This document shows, one piece after another, positions 49,225-58,390 of a DNA stretch of 64,000 nucleotides. A model generated the notes under the pieces. The model was not told the origin of the DNA. It saw only the letters and a list, made by a program, of their open reading frames with translations, and searched no databases. Position 1 is the first letter of the stretch. Each line of letters begins with the position of its first letter. This stretch comes from Oscillospiraceae bacterium (lineage in GTDB: Bacteria; Bacillota; Clostridia; Oscillospirales; Oscillospiraceae): contig CAJTCG010000007.1 of assembly GCA_910574635.1 (NCBI GenBank), positions 1 to 64,000 of the forward strand. Direction: 5' to 3'. Made by a program: the position numbers and the translations under genes.

Positions 49225-49482
49225 ATGGAAGATCTGAAGAGTATCATCAGCTATCAGACGCAGGAATATGGCCGGATCGTGGTGAAGCTGGATAAGGTGC
49301 TGGATGAGCGAAAAATCAGTCGAAATAAGCTTAAGACATTGACAGGCGTTAAATATGATGTGATTACCCGCTATTATCGGGGAGAGCAGATTGAATTGGT
49401 GGACTTAAATTTCCTGGCGAAGGTCTGCTACGCCTTGGATTGCAGGATTGAGGATTTGCTGGAATACCAGAGACCGGAATAA
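49225..49482 (+). CDS. XRE-family small regulator
   Basis: The 85-residue protein is a near-minimal Cro/CI helix-turn-helix: KLDKVLDERKISRNKLKTL, TGVKYDVITRYYRGE, LVDLNFLAKVCYALDCRIEDLL. The last segment is typical of the YozG/Cro-like type. GAGGTGAGGGGCC precedes the ATG. It is lower in GC than its neighbours, like the divergent small gene, which suggests the pair was acquired together. Confidence 0.88.
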   Translation: MEDLKSIISYQTQEYGRIVVKLDKVLDERKISRNKLKTLTGVKYDVITRYYRGEQIELVDLNFLAKVCYALDCRIEDLLEYQRPE

Positions 49483-49514
49483 AAATCCCCGGAGTATCAT
49501 ACTCCGGGGATTTT
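49482..49514. terminator. Bidirectional terminator between the XRE gene and the pyrimidine operon end
   Basis: A 16-bp perfect inverted repeat (AAAATCCCCGGAGTAT at 49482-49497, complement 49499-49514) carries A's and T's at both ends. Confidence 0.88.
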
Positions 49515-49598
49515 CCTATAGGTTCGCGCCTTCCGCCCCCCTGACAGCCGTGGAAGAGAACCAGGGCTGCCCGCAGGCCGCGGGTCAGAAGCCTCTTT

Positions 49599-50306
49599 TT
49601 ATTCGTAGCGGTTGCGAATCACGTCCCGGTGGCTTCCGTCCGCCAAATTCACGAACCGGACGAAGAGGGAAACCTTATTTTCCGGGTTCAAAGCCTCCCA
49701 CACCTGCTCCGCCAGGGCCTCCGGCGTCTTGGCGTCCAGGACGACCCGCTCCGGGTCCCCCTCGAAGGAGGGCAGGGGATTCCCGTCCCCCAGGTAGGTG
49801 TGGAGAAAGCGGCCCTCCCCGGCAAGGGGCGCGTCGTAGTGGTAGAAGTACCGGCAGCAGCAGTCCGGGTTCCCCTCGGCGCTTTTCAAAATGGAGAGCT
49901 GAAAGCTGCCGTCGGGGCTTAAAAGGCCGGAGATGCGGGGGGTGTAGTTGGGCGCGTCCGGCTCGAAGGCGCGGCTTTTCAGCGCCCCGGCAAAGGTGCG
50001 GCCCTCCAGGAGATAATCCCGCACCGTGTCCGTCTGGTCCCCGTTGGTGACAATCAGCTCGCCGCCTGCCTTTCGGACCGGGTGGTAGATGATGAGGCTG
50101 GGGTCCGTCATCTTGGACGGGTCGCGGGCCTCCGTGCGGATGCCGTCCTCCGTGGGGACAAACACCCGGTTCCGGGAGTTTTCGCTGCGGCCCATGATGA
50201 AGTACACGGCCACGGCCTGTTTGCCGTCCCCGCTCTTCCCCAGGACGATGCCCCTCCCGGGGTAGGGATTTCCTTTCAGCAGGTCCAAGAGATTTCGCTT
50301 TTCCAT
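49599..50306 (-). CDS. IMP cyclohydrolase-like protein (PurO fold)
   Basis: The 235-residue protein matches the single-domain IMP cyclohydrolase family: YPGRGIVLGKSGDGKQAVAVYFIMGRSENSRNRVF, broken as YPGRGIVLGKS and YFIMGRSENSRNRVF, then DPSKMTDPSLIIYHP, GDQTDTVRDYL and PNYTPRISGLL. These enzymes close the purine ring (FAICAR to IMP). It is the last gene downstream of the pyr genes, mixing purine and pyrimidine synthesis. GGAGGACGGAT precedes the ATG. Confidence 0.85.
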   Translation of the reverse strand: MEKRNLLDLLKGNPYPGRGIVLGKSGDGKQAVAVYFIMGRSENSRNRVFVPTEDGIRTEARDPSKMTDPSLIIYHPVRKAGGELIVTNGDQTDTVRDYLLEGRTFAGALKSRAFEPDAPNYTPRISGLLSPDGSFQLSILKSAEGNPDCCCRYFYHYDAPLAGEGRFLHTYLGDGNPLPSFEGDPERVVLDAKTPEALAEQVWEALNPENKVSLFVRFVNLADGSHRDVIRNRYE

Positions 50307-50329
50307 ATCCGTCCTCCATATCTCGAATT

Positions 50330-50851
50330 TCAGTTCATCGAGAGCAGCTTCTTCCGCTCCCGCCAGTCCGGGAGATACCGCTCCAGCAGGGCGTAAAACC
50401 CCGGCCCGTGGTTCTTCTCCCGGATGTGGCAGAGCTCGTGGACCACCACCAGCTCCACGGCCTCCTCCGGGCAGTTCATCAAAAAGCAGGAAAAGCACAG
50501 GCTGTTTTTCGCCGAGCAGCTTCCATAGCGCTTCCGGGCCGCGGTCACTTTAAAGCCGGTGGGGGCCACGCCCATTTTTTCGCTCCAACGGGCGATTTTT
50601 CCCGGCAGCTCCGCCCGGGCCCGGGCTTTCAAGACCTCGATTTCCGCCGCCGTGGGGGCGGGCGGGCGGTGGGCGGCTTTCTCCCGCTGGAGCTTCAGGT
50701 GCCGTTCAATCCAGGCGGCGTGAGCCGTTACAAAGGCGTCAATCCGCCCCTGGGCACAGCGCAGGGGCGCCCGGACCAGCAGCCGCCCGTCCGCCGTGAC
50801 CTCCAGGGCCAGGGTCCTGCGCCGGGAGCGGATCAGTTCATAGGCTTCCAT
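50330..50851 (-). CDS. YgjP-like zinc metallopeptidase (DUF45/M48-type)
   Basis: The 173-residue protein has RKRYGSCSAKNSLCFSC and the zinc site VVVHELCHIREKNHGPGFY (HExxH with a downstream His), the YgjP/SprT-like signature. The substrate is unknown. It is 22 bases after pyrI and 23 bases before the IMP cyclohydrolase-like gene, so it is probably co-transcribed with the pyr genes. Confidence 0.9.
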   Translation of the reverse strand: MEAYELIRSRRRTLALEVTADGRLLVRAPLRCAQGRIDAFVTAHAAWIERHLKLQREKAAHRPPAPTAAEIEVLKARARAELPGKIARWSEKMGVAPTGFKVTAARKRYGSCSAKNSLCFSCFLMNCPEEAVELVVVHELCHIREKNHGPGFYALLERYLPDWRERKKLLSMN

Positions 50852-50873
50852 GTTTTTCTCTCGCGCCCTCCGG

Positions 50874-51305
50874 TCAAACGCCCTTTTTCTTCCCCTTGGC
50901 GGTGTCGCAGTAGGCGCAGCGGTAGACGTGCCTCTCCGGGTCGCTGAGGAGGAAAATGGCGTCCAGCTGGGGCTCCGCCACGGTGATGCACCGGGGGTTC
51001 TTGCACCGGATGATGTTCACCAGCTTCTTGGGGGGCTGGAGGCGGCGCTTCTCCGTCCGGACGCCGTCCCGGATGATGTTGACGGTGATTTTGTCGTCGA
51101 TATAGCCCAGCACGTCCACGTCCACGTCCATGGGGGAGTCGATTTTGATGATGTCCTTTTTCCCCATCCGGCCGCTGCGGACGTTTTTGATGATGGCCAC
51201 GGAGCAGTCCAGCTGGTCCAGGTGGAGGTATTTGTAGATGTCCATGCTCTTGCCCGCCTGGATGTGGTCCAGGACCACGCCGTTTTGGATGCTGTCAATG
51301 TTCAT
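50874..51305 (-). CDS. pyrI: Aspartate carbamoyltransferase regulatory subunit
   Basis: The 143-residue subunit has the N-terminal nucleotide-binding domain (IQNGVVLDHIQAGKSMDIYKYL) and a C-terminal zinc domain with CKNPRC and CAYC. It binds CTP/ATP and holds catalytic trimers together. It follows pyrB by 18 bases. Confidence 0.96.
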   Translation of the reverse strand: MNIDSIQNGVVLDHIQAGKSMDIYKYLHLDQLDCSVAIIKNVRSGRMGKKDIIKIDSPMDVDVDVLGYIDDKITVNIIRDGVRTEKRRLQPPKKLVNIIRCKNPRCITVAEPQLDAIFLLSDPERHVYRCAYCDTAKGKKKGV

Positions 51306-51323
51306 AGAGTCCTCCCCTTTCTG

Positions 51324-52244
51324 TTAGACATGGATGTCCAGCAGCTTCAAAATCAGGGCCATGCGGATGAACTTCCCGTTTTTCACCTGCTTCCAGTAGG
51401 CGGCCCGGGGGTCCTTGTCCACCGCCACGGAAATCTCGTTCACCCGGGGCAGGGGGTGGAGGATGGAGAGGTCCGCCTTGGCAGTCTCCAGCTTTTCCGG
51501 GGTGAGGATATAGCTGTCCTTTAAGCGGAGGTAGTCCTCCTCGTTGAAAAAGCGCTCCCGCTGGACCCGGGTCATGTAGAGAATGTCCAGGTCCGGCATG
51601 ACGGCCTCCAGGCTGTCGGTCTGCTTATAGGGGATGCCCCGCTTTTTCAGGGCCTCCTCCTTCACGTAGCGGGGCAGCTTCAGCTCCGCCGGGGAGATGA
51701 GGACGAATTTGACGTTCTCATAGCGGCTCAGGGCGTTCACCAGGGAGTGGACCGTCCGGCCAAATTTCAAGTCCCCGCAAAAGCCGATGGTGAAGCCGTC
51801 CAGCCGCCCCTTCTCCCGGTGGATGGTCAGAAGGTCCGTCAGGGTCTGGGTGGGGTGGTTGTGCCCGCCGTCCCCGGCGTTGATAATGGGGACCTCGCTG
51901 AACTGGGCGGCGGCGAAGGGCGCGCCCTCCTTCGGGTGGCGCATGGCGATGATATCGGCGTAGCAGCTCACCGTGTGGACGGTGTCCCCCACAGTCTCCC
52001 CCTTGGATGTGGAGCTGGAGGAGGCCTCGGAGAAGCCCAGCACGCCGCCCCCCAGGGCCAGCATGGCGGACTCAAAGGAGAGGCGGGTCCGGGTGGAGGG
52101 CTCGAAGAAGAGGGTGGCCAGCTGCTTGTGGGCGCAGGCGTCCTGGTACTTGGCGGGGTTTGCGAGGATGTCCTCCGCCGTGGAAATCAACTGGTCGATT
52201 TCCTCCACGGTGAGGTCGGTGACGTCAATGATGTTTCTGGGCAT
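51324..52244 (-). CDS. pyrB: Aspartate carbamoyltransferase catalytic subunit
   Basis: The 306-residue enzyme joins carbamoyl phosphate and aspartate, the committed step of UMP synthesis. [16 protein letters not shown] (carbamoyl phosphate site), [17 protein letters not shown] and HPLPRVNEI are present. ATG 52244 follows AAAGGAGCCTGT; the frame is open further upstream but inside pyrE. Confidence 0.98.
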   Translation of the reverse strand: MPRNIIDVTDLTVEEIDQLISTAEDILANPAKYQDACAHKQLATLFFEPSTRTRLSFESAMLALGGGVLGFSEASSSSTSKGETVGDTVHTVSCYADIIAMRHPKEGAPFAAAQFSEVPIINAGDGGHNHPTQTLTDLLTIHREKGRLDGFTIGFCGDLKFGRTVHSLVNALSRYENVKFVLISPAELKLPRYVKEEALKKRGIPYKQTDSLEAVMPDLDILYMTRVQRERFFNEEDYLRLKDSYILTPEKLETAKADLSILHPLPRVNEISVAVDKDPRAAYWKQVKNGKFIRMALILKLLDIHV

Positions 52245-52267
52245 ACAGGCTCCTTTCCCCGGTTCGG

Positions 52268-52903
52268 TCAGTCTCTCCAGCTCTCGTCGGAAGGGTTCGC
52301 CCGGAACTTTTTCAGACGCTTGATGTCCTCGGGCCGGATTTTCCCCTCCGCCGCGGCGATGTCGCACACCGCGTCGAAGTTGGAGAGGCTGTAGTTGGTC
52401 ACGTTCGCCGCCGCCAGGCGGTCCAGGCCCTTCTGGAGGCCGTAGGTAAAGATGGACGCGACGCCCAGCACCTTCGCCCCGGCTTCCCGGAGGGCCTCCA
52501 CCACGTCGATGCAGCTTCCGGCGGTGGAGATCAGGTCCTCGACGACGACGACCCGGGCTCCGGGCTCCAGCTTCCCCTCAATGCGGTTCTGCCGCCCGTG
52601 GTCCTTGCCGCTGGAGCGGACATAGCCCATGGGCAGGCCCATGAGATGGCCCACGATGGCGGCGTGGGCGATGCCCGCCGTAGAAGTGCCCATGAGAACC
52701 TCCACACTGGGATAGTGCTTGCAGATAAGGTCCACCAGCCCCTCCTCCACATGGGTGCGGACCTCGGGGGCGGTGAGGGTCAGGCGGTTGTCGCAGTAGA
52801 TGGGGCTTTTGATGCCGCTGGCCCAGGTAAAGGGCTCGTCGGGGCGGAGGAACACCGCGCCGATGGATAAAAGGTCGTGGGCAATGGTCTGTTCACGGGT
52901 CAT
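52268..52903 (-). CDS. pyrE: Orotate phosphoribosyltransferase
   Basis: The 211-residue enzyme converts orotate and PRPP to [30 protein letters not shown] and the PRPP loop [20 protein letters not shown] are visible. ATG 52903 follows AAAGGAGTCCTGCAC. It lies between the DUF6194 gene and pyrB. Confidence 0.97.
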   Translation of the reverse strand: MTREQTIAHDLLSIGAVFLRPDEPFTWASGIKSPIYCDNRLTLTAPEVRTHVEEGLVDLICKHYPSVEVLMGTSTAGIAHAAIVGHLMGLPMGYVRSSGKDHGRQNRIEGKLEPGARVVVVEDLISTAGSCIDVVEALREAGAKVLGVASIFTYGLQKGLDRLAAANVTNYSLSNFDAVCDIAAAEGKIRPEDIKRLKKFRANPSDESWRD

Positions 52904-52919
52904 GTGCAGGACTCCTTTC

Positions 52920-53387
52920 TCATATTCCGGCGGGAACGCCGCGCCGGCGTTTGGCGAACTTTTCCCTTGCGTATTCATAGCTTTCTTGAATCAGCGGCTT
53001 CATGGCCTCAAAGGTCTCCGGCGACGGGTTCAGCACGGCGGCCCAGCCCATCCAGGCGTATACCGGGTGGGGGATAAGGCGGTCCGGGGCGGAGAAATCC
53101 GCGTCCACGGACGCCACGCCCCCCTTGGGAGGACGGGCGGGCAGGGTGCCGAAAAGACGGGCATACGTCCCCTTCCGGAGACCCAGGTTTACCCGGTAGA
53201 CCCCGGGGCGGTCCAGCCGGGAGGCGGCATCGTTGGCCCCGTCCTTCTCCTTGACGGTGAGCACATAGACGCCCCGCTTCAAAACGCCGCCGGGGTTGTA
53301 GAATATGCCGCTCTCGCCCCAGCTTTCTGTCCGGACCGTGCCCTCCAGATTTGCCAGGCAGTATTGAAGAATGTCCTCCGGCTTCAT
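52920..53387 (-). CDS. DUF6194 family protein inside the pyr operon
   Basis: The 155-residue protein ([26 protein letters not shown]..., [36 protein letters not shown]) resembles DUF6194, related to MmcQ/YjbR-like proteins; family name from memory. It overlaps pyrF by four bases and precedes pyrE by 16, so it is a genuine operon member, yet no pyrimidine role is known for the family. Confidence 0.82.
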   Translation of the reverse strand: MKPEDILQYCLANLEGTVRTESWGESGIFYNPGGVLKRGVYVLTVKEKDGANDAASRLDRPGVYRVNLGLRKGTYARLFGTLPARPPKGGVASVDADFSAPDRLIPHPVYAWMGWAAVLNPSPETFEAMKPLIQESYEYAREKFAKRRRGVPAGI

Positions 53388-54088
53388 CCCAGGAACTCCT
53401 TTACCGCCCGGCGGTAAGCCTCCACCGGGTCCGCCGCTTGGGTGATGGGGCGGCCCATGACGATATAATCACAGCCGTTTTTCGCCGCCTGCGCCGGGGT
53501 CATCACCCGCTTCTGGTCCCCCGCGTCCCCTCCGGCGAAGCGCACGCCGGGGGTGACGGTGCAAAAGCCCCCGCCGCAGCGCTCCTTGACCAGCGCCGCC
53601 TCCAGGGGGGAGCAGACCACGCCGTCCAGGCCGCTGGCGGCGGCGTTTTTGGCGTAGGCCAGAACGGTTTCCGCCATGGGGGCTTCAATCAGCAGCTCCC
53701 CTTTCAAGGCGGCGGCGTCCGTGCTGGTGAGCTGGGTGACGGCGATGAGCAGGGGCCGTGTGCCGTCGGGCCGGGTCAGTCCCTCCAGGGCGGCCTTCAT
53801 CATGGCGGAGGTCCCGGCGGCGTGGAGGTTCACCATGTCCACGTCCAGCCCGGAGAGGACCGCCATGGCCCGCTTGACCGTGTTGGGAATGTCGTGGAGC
53901 TTCAGGTCCAGGAAAATCCTGTGTCCCCGGGCCTTGATTTCCCGCACGATGGACGGCCCCTCGGCGTAGTACAGCTCCATGCCGATTTTCACAAAGGGCT
54001 TGTCCTCCCCGGCGGGGAAGCGGTCTAAGAATGCCAGGGTCTCCTCCCGGGTGGGGAAGTCCAGGGCGATGATTACGTCTTTAGCCAT
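53384..54088 (-). CDS. pyrF: Orotidine 5'-phosphate decarboxylase
   Basis: The 234-residue enzyme (PyrF type 1) has [28 protein letters not shown] (catalytic Lys-Asp-Lys-Asp array) and the C-terminal phosphate-gripping MGRPIT. It makes UMP from OMP. It overlaps pyrD by eight bases. Confidence 0.97.
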   Translation of the reverse strand: MAKDVIIALDFPTREETLAFLDRFPAGEDKPFVKIGMELYYAEGPSIVREIKARGHRIFLDLKLHDIPNTVKRAMAVLSGLDVDMVNLHAAGTSAMMKAALEGLTRPDGTRPLLIAVTQLTSTDAAALKGELLIEAPMAETVLAYAKNAAASGLDGVVCSPLEAALVKERCGGGFCTVTPGVRFAGGDAGDQKRVMTPAQAAKNGCDYIVMGRPITQAADPVEAYRRAVKEFLG

Positions 54089-54998
54089 GGTGCGCTCCTC
54101 CTGTCAAGTCCGATAGTTTTTCCACGCCCAGCCGCTCACAGACGGCGGGCAGGTCCTCAATGATTGTTTTGCAGGCCCAGGGGTCCCGCAGGTTCGCCGC
54201 CCCCACCTCCACGGCGGCGGCCCCCGCCAGCATCATCTCGGCGGCGTCCTCCGCGGAGCTCACGCCGCCGCAGCCGATGAGGGGGAGCTTCACCGCCTCG
54301 TACACGTCCCACACCATCCGCAGGGCCACCGGGAATACGGCGGGGCCGGAGAGGCCCCCGGTGCGGTTTTGAAGCAGGGGGCGCTTGGTGTTCAAATCAA
54401 TCCGCATCCCCAAAAGCGTGTTGATCAGGCACAGCCCGTCGGCCCCCTCCGCCTCACAGGCCCGGGCGATCTCCGCGATGTCCGTCACATTGGGGCTGAG
54501 CTTCATGAAAACGGGTTTCTTTGTGGCCGCCCGGACGGCCCTTGTCACGGCGGCGGCGCTGTGGGGGTCCGAGCCGAAGTTCCTCCCCCCGGCGTGGACG
54601 TTGGGGCAGGAGATGTTCACCTCCAGAATCTTCACCGGCTCCGCCTCCTCCAGCGCCCGGCAGTTCTCCGCGTACTCCTCCAGGGAGAAACCGCAGACGT
54701 TGGCGATGACCGGGCCGTGGAAAATCCGGGCGATGTTGGGGACCTCCTCCCGGAGGACCGCCTCGAGCCCTGGGTTCTGGAGGCCCACGGCGTTCAGCAT
54801 CCCGGCGGCGGTTTCCGCGATCCGGGGCTGGAGGTTGCCGGGCCGGGGGTCCCGGGTGGTACCCTTCCAGGAGAAGGAGCCCAGGAGATCCAGGTCATAA
54901 GCATCCGCGAACTCCCGGCCATAGCCGAAGGTCCCCGAGGCGGGAATGATGGGATTTTTCAGGGTCACCCCCGCCAGGGTTACGGAGAGGTCTGCCAT
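54081..54998 (-). CDS. pyrD: Dihydroorotate dehydrogenase class 1B, catalytic subunit
   Basis: The 305-residue FMN enzyme has [30 protein letters not shown] (catalytic Cys region), [13 protein letters not shown] and [20 protein letters not shown]. With PyrK it oxidises dihydroorotate using NAD, as expected in anaerobes. ATG 54998 follows AGGAGGACATTGT; the frame upstream is only pyrK in another phase. Confidence 0.98.
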   Translation of the reverse strand: MADLSVTLAGVTLKNPIIPASGTFGYGREFADAYDLDLLGSFSWKGTTRDPRPGNLQPRIAETAAGMLNAVGLQNPGLEAVLREEVPNIARIFHGPVIANVCGFSLEEYAENCRALEEAEPVKILEVNISCPNVHAGGRNFGSDPHSAAAVTRAVRAATKKPVFMKLSPNVTDIAEIARACEAEGADGLCLINTLLGMRIDLNTKRPLLQNRTGGLSGPAVFPVALRMVWDVYEAVKLPLIGCGGVSSAEDAAEMMLAGAAAVEVGAANLRDPWACKTIIEDLPAVCERLGVEKLSDLTGGAHHG

Positions 54999-55729
54999 AC
55001 AATGTCCTCCTTGTGGAATATGGGCCCGTCCTTGCACACCCGGCGCAGGCCCTTCTTTGTCTGAATGGTGCAGCCCACGCAGGCCCCGAAGCCGCAGGCC
55101 ATCCGGGCCTCGAAGCTGAACTGCCCGCCGGTGATTTGGGGCAGGGCGTGGACGGCCTTTAACATGGCCGTGGGGCCGCAGGCGCAGACAAACCGGCAGT
55201 CCGGGAGTTCGTTCAGCACGTCCGTGACAAAGCCCCGGGTCCCCAGGCTCCCGTCCTCCGAGGCGGCCAGCACCTCCGCGCCCAGGGCGGCGAACTCCTC
55301 TAAGTAAAAGGCGTCCTCCTTGGAGCGGAAGCCCAGGACCACCTGAACGCTCCGCCCCGCCGCCAGCATCCGCTTCGCCAGGCCATAGAGCGGGGCGGCG
55401 CCGATGCCGCCGCCCACCAGGACGGCGCCCTCCGGTGCGGCGCCGAGGCAAAAGCCGTTCCCCAGGCCGGAGAGGGTGCTCAGCGCCGTCCCGGCGGGGA
55501 GGCGCACCAGCTCCTTCGTGCCCTCGCCCGCCTCCTTCACCAAAAGGGTCAGCCTCCCTTCCGCCCAGTCGCAGACGGAGATGGGGCGGCGGAGGAATTT
55601 CCCCGGCAGCTCCAGATTCACAAACTGCCCCGGCGCGGTGACGGCGGAGGTATCCCCTGCCAGGACCAGCTCCCACACGTCCCCAGCCAGCCGCCGGGCG
55701 CGCTCCAGGGTAAACACGGATTTCTTCAT
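54980..55729 (-). CDS. pyrK: Dihydroorotate dehydrogenase electron-transfer subunit
   Basis: The 249-residue FAD/2Fe-2S protein has PGQFVNLELPGKFLRRPISVCDW, VLVGGGIGAAPLYGLAKRM and the C-terminal cluster CGFGACVGCTIQTKKGLRRVC. It passes electrons from PyrD to NAD. It overlaps pyrD by 19 bases and pyrC by four. Confidence 0.97.
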   Translation of the reverse strand: MKKSVFTLERARRLAGDVWELVLAGDTSAVTAPGQFVNLELPGKFLRRPISVCDWAEGRLTLLVKEAGEGTKELVRLPAGTALSTLSGLGNGFCLGAAPEGAVLVGGGIGAAPLYGLAKRMLAAGRSVQVVLGFRSKEDAFYLEEFAALGAEVLAASEDGSLGTRGFVTDVLNELPDCRFVCACGPTAMLKAVHALPQITGGQFSFEARMACGFGACVGCTIQTKKGLRRVCKDGPIFHKEDIVWQTSP

Positions 55730-57063
55730 GGTTCCCCTCCTTCTTGGCGGTCATAGCCCCGGATGATGCCGATGGTTCCGCTGGGGCTGGGCTTCAAGCC
55801 CTCCGGGAAGACGATGTTCCCGCCCACAAAGGTCATGGAGACGGCGGCCTCCACCCGTCTTCCCGCGAAGGGCGTGGCCCGGCCCAGGGAGCGGAAGCCC
55901 GCCGGGTCCACCGTGCCCGCGTGGTCGAAGGACAGCACCGTCAAATCGGCGGGCTGGCCCTCCGCAATGGTCCCGCCCGGCAGGCCGAATATCCTCCGGG
56001 GGTTGACGCACAGGGCGTTTAGGATGGTTTCCAGGGGGACCTTCCCCGTTTTCACCAGCTCCGTGTAGAGAACCGGGAAGGCGCATTCCAGACCCACCAC
56101 ACCGTTGAGGCTCCCCCGGAGGCCCCGGGCCTTTTCCTCCGCCGAGTGGGGGGCGTGGTCCGTGGCGACGCAGTCCACAGTCCCGTCCAAAAGGCCCGCC
56201 ACCAGCGCGTCCCGGTCCGCGGCGGAGCGGATGGGGGGATTCATTTTAAACCGCCCGTCGTCCTCCAGGTCCCCGTCGCAAAGGCAGAGGTAGTGGGGCC
56301 CGGTCTCGCAGGTGACGGGGAGGCCCTGGGCCTTGGCGGCCCGGATGAGGGCCACGCTTTCTTTTGTGGAGATGTGGCAAACGTGGTAGCGGCATCCCGT
56401 TTCCCGGACCAGCTGGATATCCCGCTCCACCTGCCGCCACTCGCTGGCGGGGTCGTTGCCCGGGAGGACGTGCCGTTTGGCAAACTCCCCGTCGTGGACG
56501 CACCAGCCTTTGTCCAGCAGGGACTCGTCCTCACAGTGGGCCACGATAGGCCGGTCCAGCTTTTTTGCCAGCAGCATGGCCCGCCGCATCATCTCCCGGG
56601 ACTGGACGCCCCGGCCGTCGTCGGAGAAGCCGGGAACAGAAGGGGCCAGGGCCTCCATATCCGCCAGAGCCTCCCCCTTCTCCCCCTGGGTGATGGCCCC
56701 GTAGGGATAGACATGGACCCGGGCGTCCCGCCGGATGGCTTCCAGCTCCACTTGGAGGCGGTCCGGGCTGTCGGGCACGGGGTTCAGGTTTGGCATGGCG
56801 CAGAGGGCGGTATACCCTCCCGCCGCCGCCGCCGCCGTGCCGGAGGCGATGGTCTCCTTATAAGAAAATCCAGGCTCCCGAAGATGAACGTGAACATCTA
56901 CGAAACCTGGAACGATGAAATGGTGATTCAATTCAATGACGGCAGCGCCGTCCCGGGAAAGACGGGGGGAAACGGAAACAATACGCCCTTCGGAAACGGC
57001 AATATCCAGGGGCTGGAAGCCCCCGCCGCAAAAGACGGACCCGCCGGTCAGCAGCAGACGCAT
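55726..57063 (-). CDS. pyrC: Dihydroorotase
   Basis: The 445-residue amidohydrolase has the zinc motif VDVHVHLREPGFSYKETI, HCED, a metal-binding His in YHVCHISTKES and the C-terminal ATDHAPHSAEEK. It closes carbamoyl-aspartate to dihydroorotate and is the first gene of the operon. ATG 57063 follows GGAGAGGAGAGCGTCT; two upstream in-frame codons with ATG are too close to that site. Confidence 0.97.
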   Translation of the reverse strand: MRLLLTGGSVFCGGGFQPLDIAVSEGRIVSVSPRLSRDGAAVIELNHHFIVPGFVDVHVHLREPGFSYKETIASGTAAAAAGGYTALCAMPNLNPVPDSPDRLQVELEAIRRDARVHVYPYGAITQGEKGEALADMEALAPSVPGFSDDGRGVQSREMMRRAMLLAKKLDRPIVAHCEDESLLDKGWCVHDGEFAKRHVLPGNDPASEWRQVERDIQLVRETGCRYHVCHISTKESVALIRAAKAQGLPVTCETGPHYLCLCDGDLEDDGRFKMNPPIRSAADRDALVAGLLDGTVDCVATDHAPHSAEEKARGLRGSLNGVVGLECAFPVLYTELVKTGKVPLETILNALCVNPRRIFGLPGGTIAEGQPADLTVLSFDHAGTVDPAGFRSLGRATPFAGRRVEAAVSMTFVGGNIVFPEGLKPSPSGTIGIIRGYDRQEGGEP

Positions 57064-57095
57064 AGACGCTCTCCTCTCCATTTACTCAAAAAGAT

Positions 57096-57124
57096 ATGAT
57101 ATCGGAAAACCGCCGCTTTGTCAA
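57096..57124 (-). promoter_or_regulatory. pyr operon promoter
   Basis: TTGACA (57119-57124), a 17-base spacer and TATCAT (57096-57101). The leader is only ~25-30 bases, too short for a PyrR attenuator, so control must be by another mechanism. Confidence 0.8.
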
Positions 57125-57459
57125 CCGGGCGGGGCAAAAAAATCCCTGTTTTTCTTTTTCCGGGCCTTTCGCCGAATTCCTTGAGGCTGTGTGGGGAGTG
57201 GGGAACGACTGCGGCCCAGGATGCGGTTTGAAATAGCTGGTGCGGTAAAAGATTTCGTTAAAATGCATAAATAAGCGGCGGCTGAGGGGATGGATTTTAA
57301 AAGCGACAGGAATATTTTTAGCACATCTAACAAAAATTTTGAGAACAGTTGACAATTTTCGATTCAATGATAAAATTATTGTAATGATTAAATTTTAATT
57401 TATTAAAAATTGTGTGTGGAAAGCACATAATTAAAAATGAGTTAAAGGAGCGAGTTGTT
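57125..57459 (+). promoter_or_regulatory. AT-rich intergenic region with the ECF operon promoter
   Basis: The 335-base gap between the divergent pyr and ECF operons holds TTGACA (57349-57354), a 16-base spacer and TAAAAT (57371-57376) for the ECF operon. The ~80-base leader is very AT-rich with an ATTGTGTG..GCACATAAT inverted repeat (57408-57430), a possible operator. No riboswitch-like structure is recognisable, and 57125-57348 shows nothing I can name. Confidence 0.65.
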
Positions 57460-58062
57460 ATGAAGTCGAAGAAGACCTGGACCACCATTACCCTGGCCAT
57501 GATCCCCATTTGCATCGCGATCAACTTTGTAGGGGCGCAGATTGCCAATGCGCTGAAGCTTCCCGTGTACCTGGACGTCATCGGGACCATCATGATGGGC
57601 GCCATCTGCGGTCCCATTCCGGGAGCGGTGCTGGGGGCGCTGTCCTCTCTGATCAACAGCATCGGTGCGCCCGCCTCCATCGCGTATATACCGGCCACGG
57701 TGGCCTATGGCCTGCTGGCCGGCATTTTCGGTATGAAGGGCTTCATGAGATCGGTTCCCAAGACCTGCGTTTCCGGCTTTGTCATCGCCTTGATAGGCGT
57801 GGCCATCTCCACTCCCATCACCGCCCTGCTGTACGGCGGCATTACCGGCACAGGCCAGAGTGTCATCATTTTAGCTATGGAGGCAGCTGGCATCGGCCTG
57901 ATTCCCGCTACCGTCATCTCTGGTTTTGTTACGGAATTTGCCGATAAACTCATTTCCTGCTTCATCGTCTATTTTGTGGGGAAAGCTTTATCCGACCGCC
58001 AGCTCTCCAAGTTCCCCTTAGGCTGCGTGTACATGAAGGCCCAGGAAGAAGACGCGGGGTAA
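57460..58062 (+). CDS. ECF transporter S component, substrate unknown
   Basis: The 200-residue integral membrane protein has about six helices and the features of S components: N-terminal helix ITLAMIPICIAINFVGAQIA, then LKLPVYLDVIGTIMMGAICGPIPGAVLGALSSLI, a loop ending in helices IGVAISTPITALLYGGIT and VISGFVTEFADKLISCF. It captures the substrate and docks on EcfT. Start ATG follows AAAGGAG by 9 bases. The T, A and A subunits lie downstream after a 327-base gap, so this is a dedicated (group I) transporter. The catabolic genes that follow suggest a sugar or polyol rather than a vitamin. Confidence 0.88.
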   Translation: MKSKKTWTTITLAMIPICIAINFVGAQIANALKLPVYLDVIGTIMMGAICGPIPGAVLGALSSLINSIGAPASIAYIPATVAYGLLAGIFGMKGFMRSVPKTCVSGFVIALIGVAISTPITALLYGGITGTGQSVIILAMEAAGIGLIPATVISGFVTEFADKLISCFIVYFVGKALSDRQLSKFPLGCVYMKAQEEDAG

Positions 58063-58104
58063 CGCGTCCTTCAGGGCTTTGCCCCGGTACCGTCCGCCGG
58101 CCTC

Positions 58105-58261
58105 AGAGCAGCACCCGAAAATCATGAGAAACGTTCATCGGTCCAGGAATCGCAGGGCCGTGCTGCCGTCCTTGACGGGCGTCAGCCCGCTGCGTCCTCC
58201 GCCTTGCCCTGCGCTCCCTGCCCTCGCTTCCTTTATTCTCATGATTTCTGGAAACTGCTCT
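58105..58261. repeat. MITE-like inverted-repeat element inside the ECF operon
   Basis: The 327-base gap between the S and T genes contains 26-base terminal inverted repeats (58105-58130 and 58236-58261; 21 of 26 pair, with AGAGCAG and AAATCATGAGAA perfect) around ~105 bases of GC-rich sequence without a frame. The rest of the gap (58262-58390) shows nothing clear beyond a GGAAGCGG..CCGCTTCC stem and the next ribosome site. Confidence 0.6.
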
Positions 58262-58390
58262 AATCTAAGAGGACGGGAAGCGGCCCCTTTGACCGCTTCC
58301 TTTTCGAAAAGAAAACCGGCGGCAATGGAAACTGTGCCGGGGACTGCGTCCGATCCCAAAATATTAGATCATGTCCCATAGGAGGCGCTT

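Noticed and set aside
55000-55754. N-terminal ~250-codon extension of pyrD
   Set aside because: It is pyrK read out of frame; the real pyrD start at 54998 has AGGAGG and a proper family N-terminus.
57064-57118. PyrR-type attenuator before pyrC
   Set aside because: The distance from promoter to start codon is too short for anti-terminator and terminator structures.
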